A DNA stretch of 64,000 nucleotides from Streptomyces himalayensis subsp. himalayensis. Lineage in GTDB: Bacteria; Actinomycetota; Actinomycetes; Streptomycetales; Streptomycetaceae. Below, piece after piece: positions 63,319-64,000 of the stretch. Made by a program: the position numbers and the translations under genes. The stretch covers positions 248,001 to 312,000 of the forward strand of contig NZ_JACEHE010000007.1 in the NCBI RefSeq assembly GCF_013778455.1, given 5' to 3'. Position 1 is the first letter of the stretch. Each line of letters starts with the position of its first letter. Under the pieces are notes generated by a model. That model did not search any database, was not told where the DNA came from, and worked only from the letters and a program-made list of their open reading frames with translations.

Positions 63319-64000
63319 ATGACGGAAGCCATCGCGTATGACGTCGTAGTGCTGGGTGCGGGGCCGACGGGGGAAAACGTCGCGGACCGAACGCGCGCGG
63401 CGGGGCTCAGCACCGCGGTCGTGGAGAGCGAGCTCGTCGGCGGCGAGTGCTCGTTCTGGGCGTGCATGCCCAGCAAGGCCCTGCTGCGGCCGGTCATCGC
63501 CCGCGCGGACGCCCGGCGCACGCCGGGGCTGCGGGGGGCCGTGCAGGGCCCGCTCGACACACCGGCCGTTCTCGCGCACCGGGACGAGGAGACCGCCCAC
63601 TGGAAGGACGACGGGCAGGTCGCCTGGCTGGACGGCATCGGAGCGCAGCTCTACCGCGGCCGCGGCCGTCTCGACGGCCCTCGCCGCGTCGCCGTCACCG
63701 CCCCCGACGGCACGGAGCAGCTGCTCACCGCCCGGCACGCCGTGGCGGTCTGCACCGGCAGCCGCGCGGTCCTCCCGGACCTGCCCGGCCTGGACAAGGT
63801 GCGCCCCTGGACGAGCCGCGAAGCCACGAGCGCGGACCATGTGCCGGGCCGGCTCGTGGTGGTCGGTGGGGGAGTCGTCGGCGTCGAGATGGCCACGGCC
63901 TGGCAGGCGCTCGGCTCCCAGGTCACGGTGCTCGTACGCGGCGGGGGGCTGCTGCCTCGTATGGAGCCCTTCGCCGGTGAGCTCGTCGCCGGGGCGCTCA
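63319..64000 (+). CDS. Pyridine nucleotide-disulfide oxidoreductase, 3' end outside window
   Basis: At least 227 residues of a class-I flavoprotein disulfide reductase (mercuric reductase/lipoamide dehydrogenase type). ATG at 63319 begins MTEAIAYDVVVLGAGPTGEN, the FAD-binding motif. The redox-active disulfide is in GGECSFWACMPSKAL (C-x4-C). The second nucleotide-binding motif VVVGGGVVGVEMATAWQALG lies near the window end. The reading frame is open to base 64000. The substrate is not determined by the visible part. Divergence from thioredoxin points to thiol or disulfide metabolism. Confidence 0.9.
   Translation, partial: MTEAIAYDVVVLGAGPTGENVADRTRAAGLSTAVVESELVGGECSFWACMPSKALLRPVIARADARRTPGLRGAVQGPLDTPAVLAHRDEETAHWKDDGQVAWLDGIGAQLYRGRGRLDGPRRVAVTAPDGTEQLLTARHAVAVCTGSRAVLPDLPGLDKVRPWTSREATSADHVPGRLVVVGGGVVGVEMATAWQALGSQVTVLVRGGGLLPRMEPFAGELVAGAL

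Overview
The window is actinobacterial chromosome and almost certainly Streptomyces. It is very GC-rich, has strong third-position G/C bias, GTG starts and ATGA/GTGA translational couplings, and carries ergothioneine, ornithine-lipid and c-di-GMP genes of Streptomyces type. From about 38.4 to 57.2 kb the gene order resembles what I recall of the S. coelicolor SCO0910-SCO0930 region. No tRNA, rRNA, CRISPR array or replication origin was seen.

Layout. 1-2.4 kb: the 3' part of a metallophosphoesterase gene and a coupled DUF6152/DUF6644 pair. 2.4-10.9 kb: an accessory, decayed zone. It holds an IS5-type transposase remnant, a Tat-lipoprotein SDR, fragments of an XRE/MmyB-type regulator and of a xanthine-dehydrogenase-type large subunit, an intact SDR, and the wreck of an integrative conjugative element: a truncated DUF6112 gene, a lysozyme-NlpC/P60 transfer hydrolase, a DNA methyltransferase, a frameshifted excisionase and a tyrosine integrase. 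The element abuts eight codons that look like the 5' end of dhaK, with its ribosome-binding site. 11.7-17.1 kb: a FadR-type regulator divergent from a five-gene operon for non-phosphorylative oxidation of L-fucose or a related sugar, with a palindromic operator between them. 17.1-38.2 kb: a lipase-maturation-like membrane protein, a SpoIIE-type phosphatase, an Nei/Fpg DNA glycosylase, a zinc-finger anti-sigma-like protein, a LytTR/LytS two-component system built around an acetate/pyruvate-like symporter, an ECF sigma factor, CapA, an amino-acid permease, UspA, a polysaccharide deacetylase, and a sortase next to an Asn/Gly-rich surface protein.

38.4-49.7 kb: a COG4315 lipoprotein, a PF04672 methyltransferase coupled to a PAS-GGDEF-EAL protein (RmdA-like), a LysR regulator divergent from sdhCAB, and the ornithine-lipid pair olsB-olsA. 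49.7-58.9 kb: a frameshifted flavin monooxygenase, a HAD phosphatase, dodecin, an AhpD-like protein, the complete egtABCD operon, a PARG-like hydrolase and a PemK/MazF-like protein. 59-64 kb: a LacI regulator, an aldehyde dehydrogenase, thioredoxin, and a flavoprotein disulfide reductase cut by the window end.

The part from 50.8 to 63.2 kb is unusually rich in short tandem repeats, with units of 9-33 bp. Several are in frame inside genes (HAD phosphatase, egtA, egtB) and one overlaps the end of the LacI gene. A separate dispersed intergenic repeat occurs three times (34.7, 42.8 and 47.3 kb), with a probable fourth copy inside olsA. Another Streptomyces-type intergenic repeat seems to have become the C-terminal end of OlsA.
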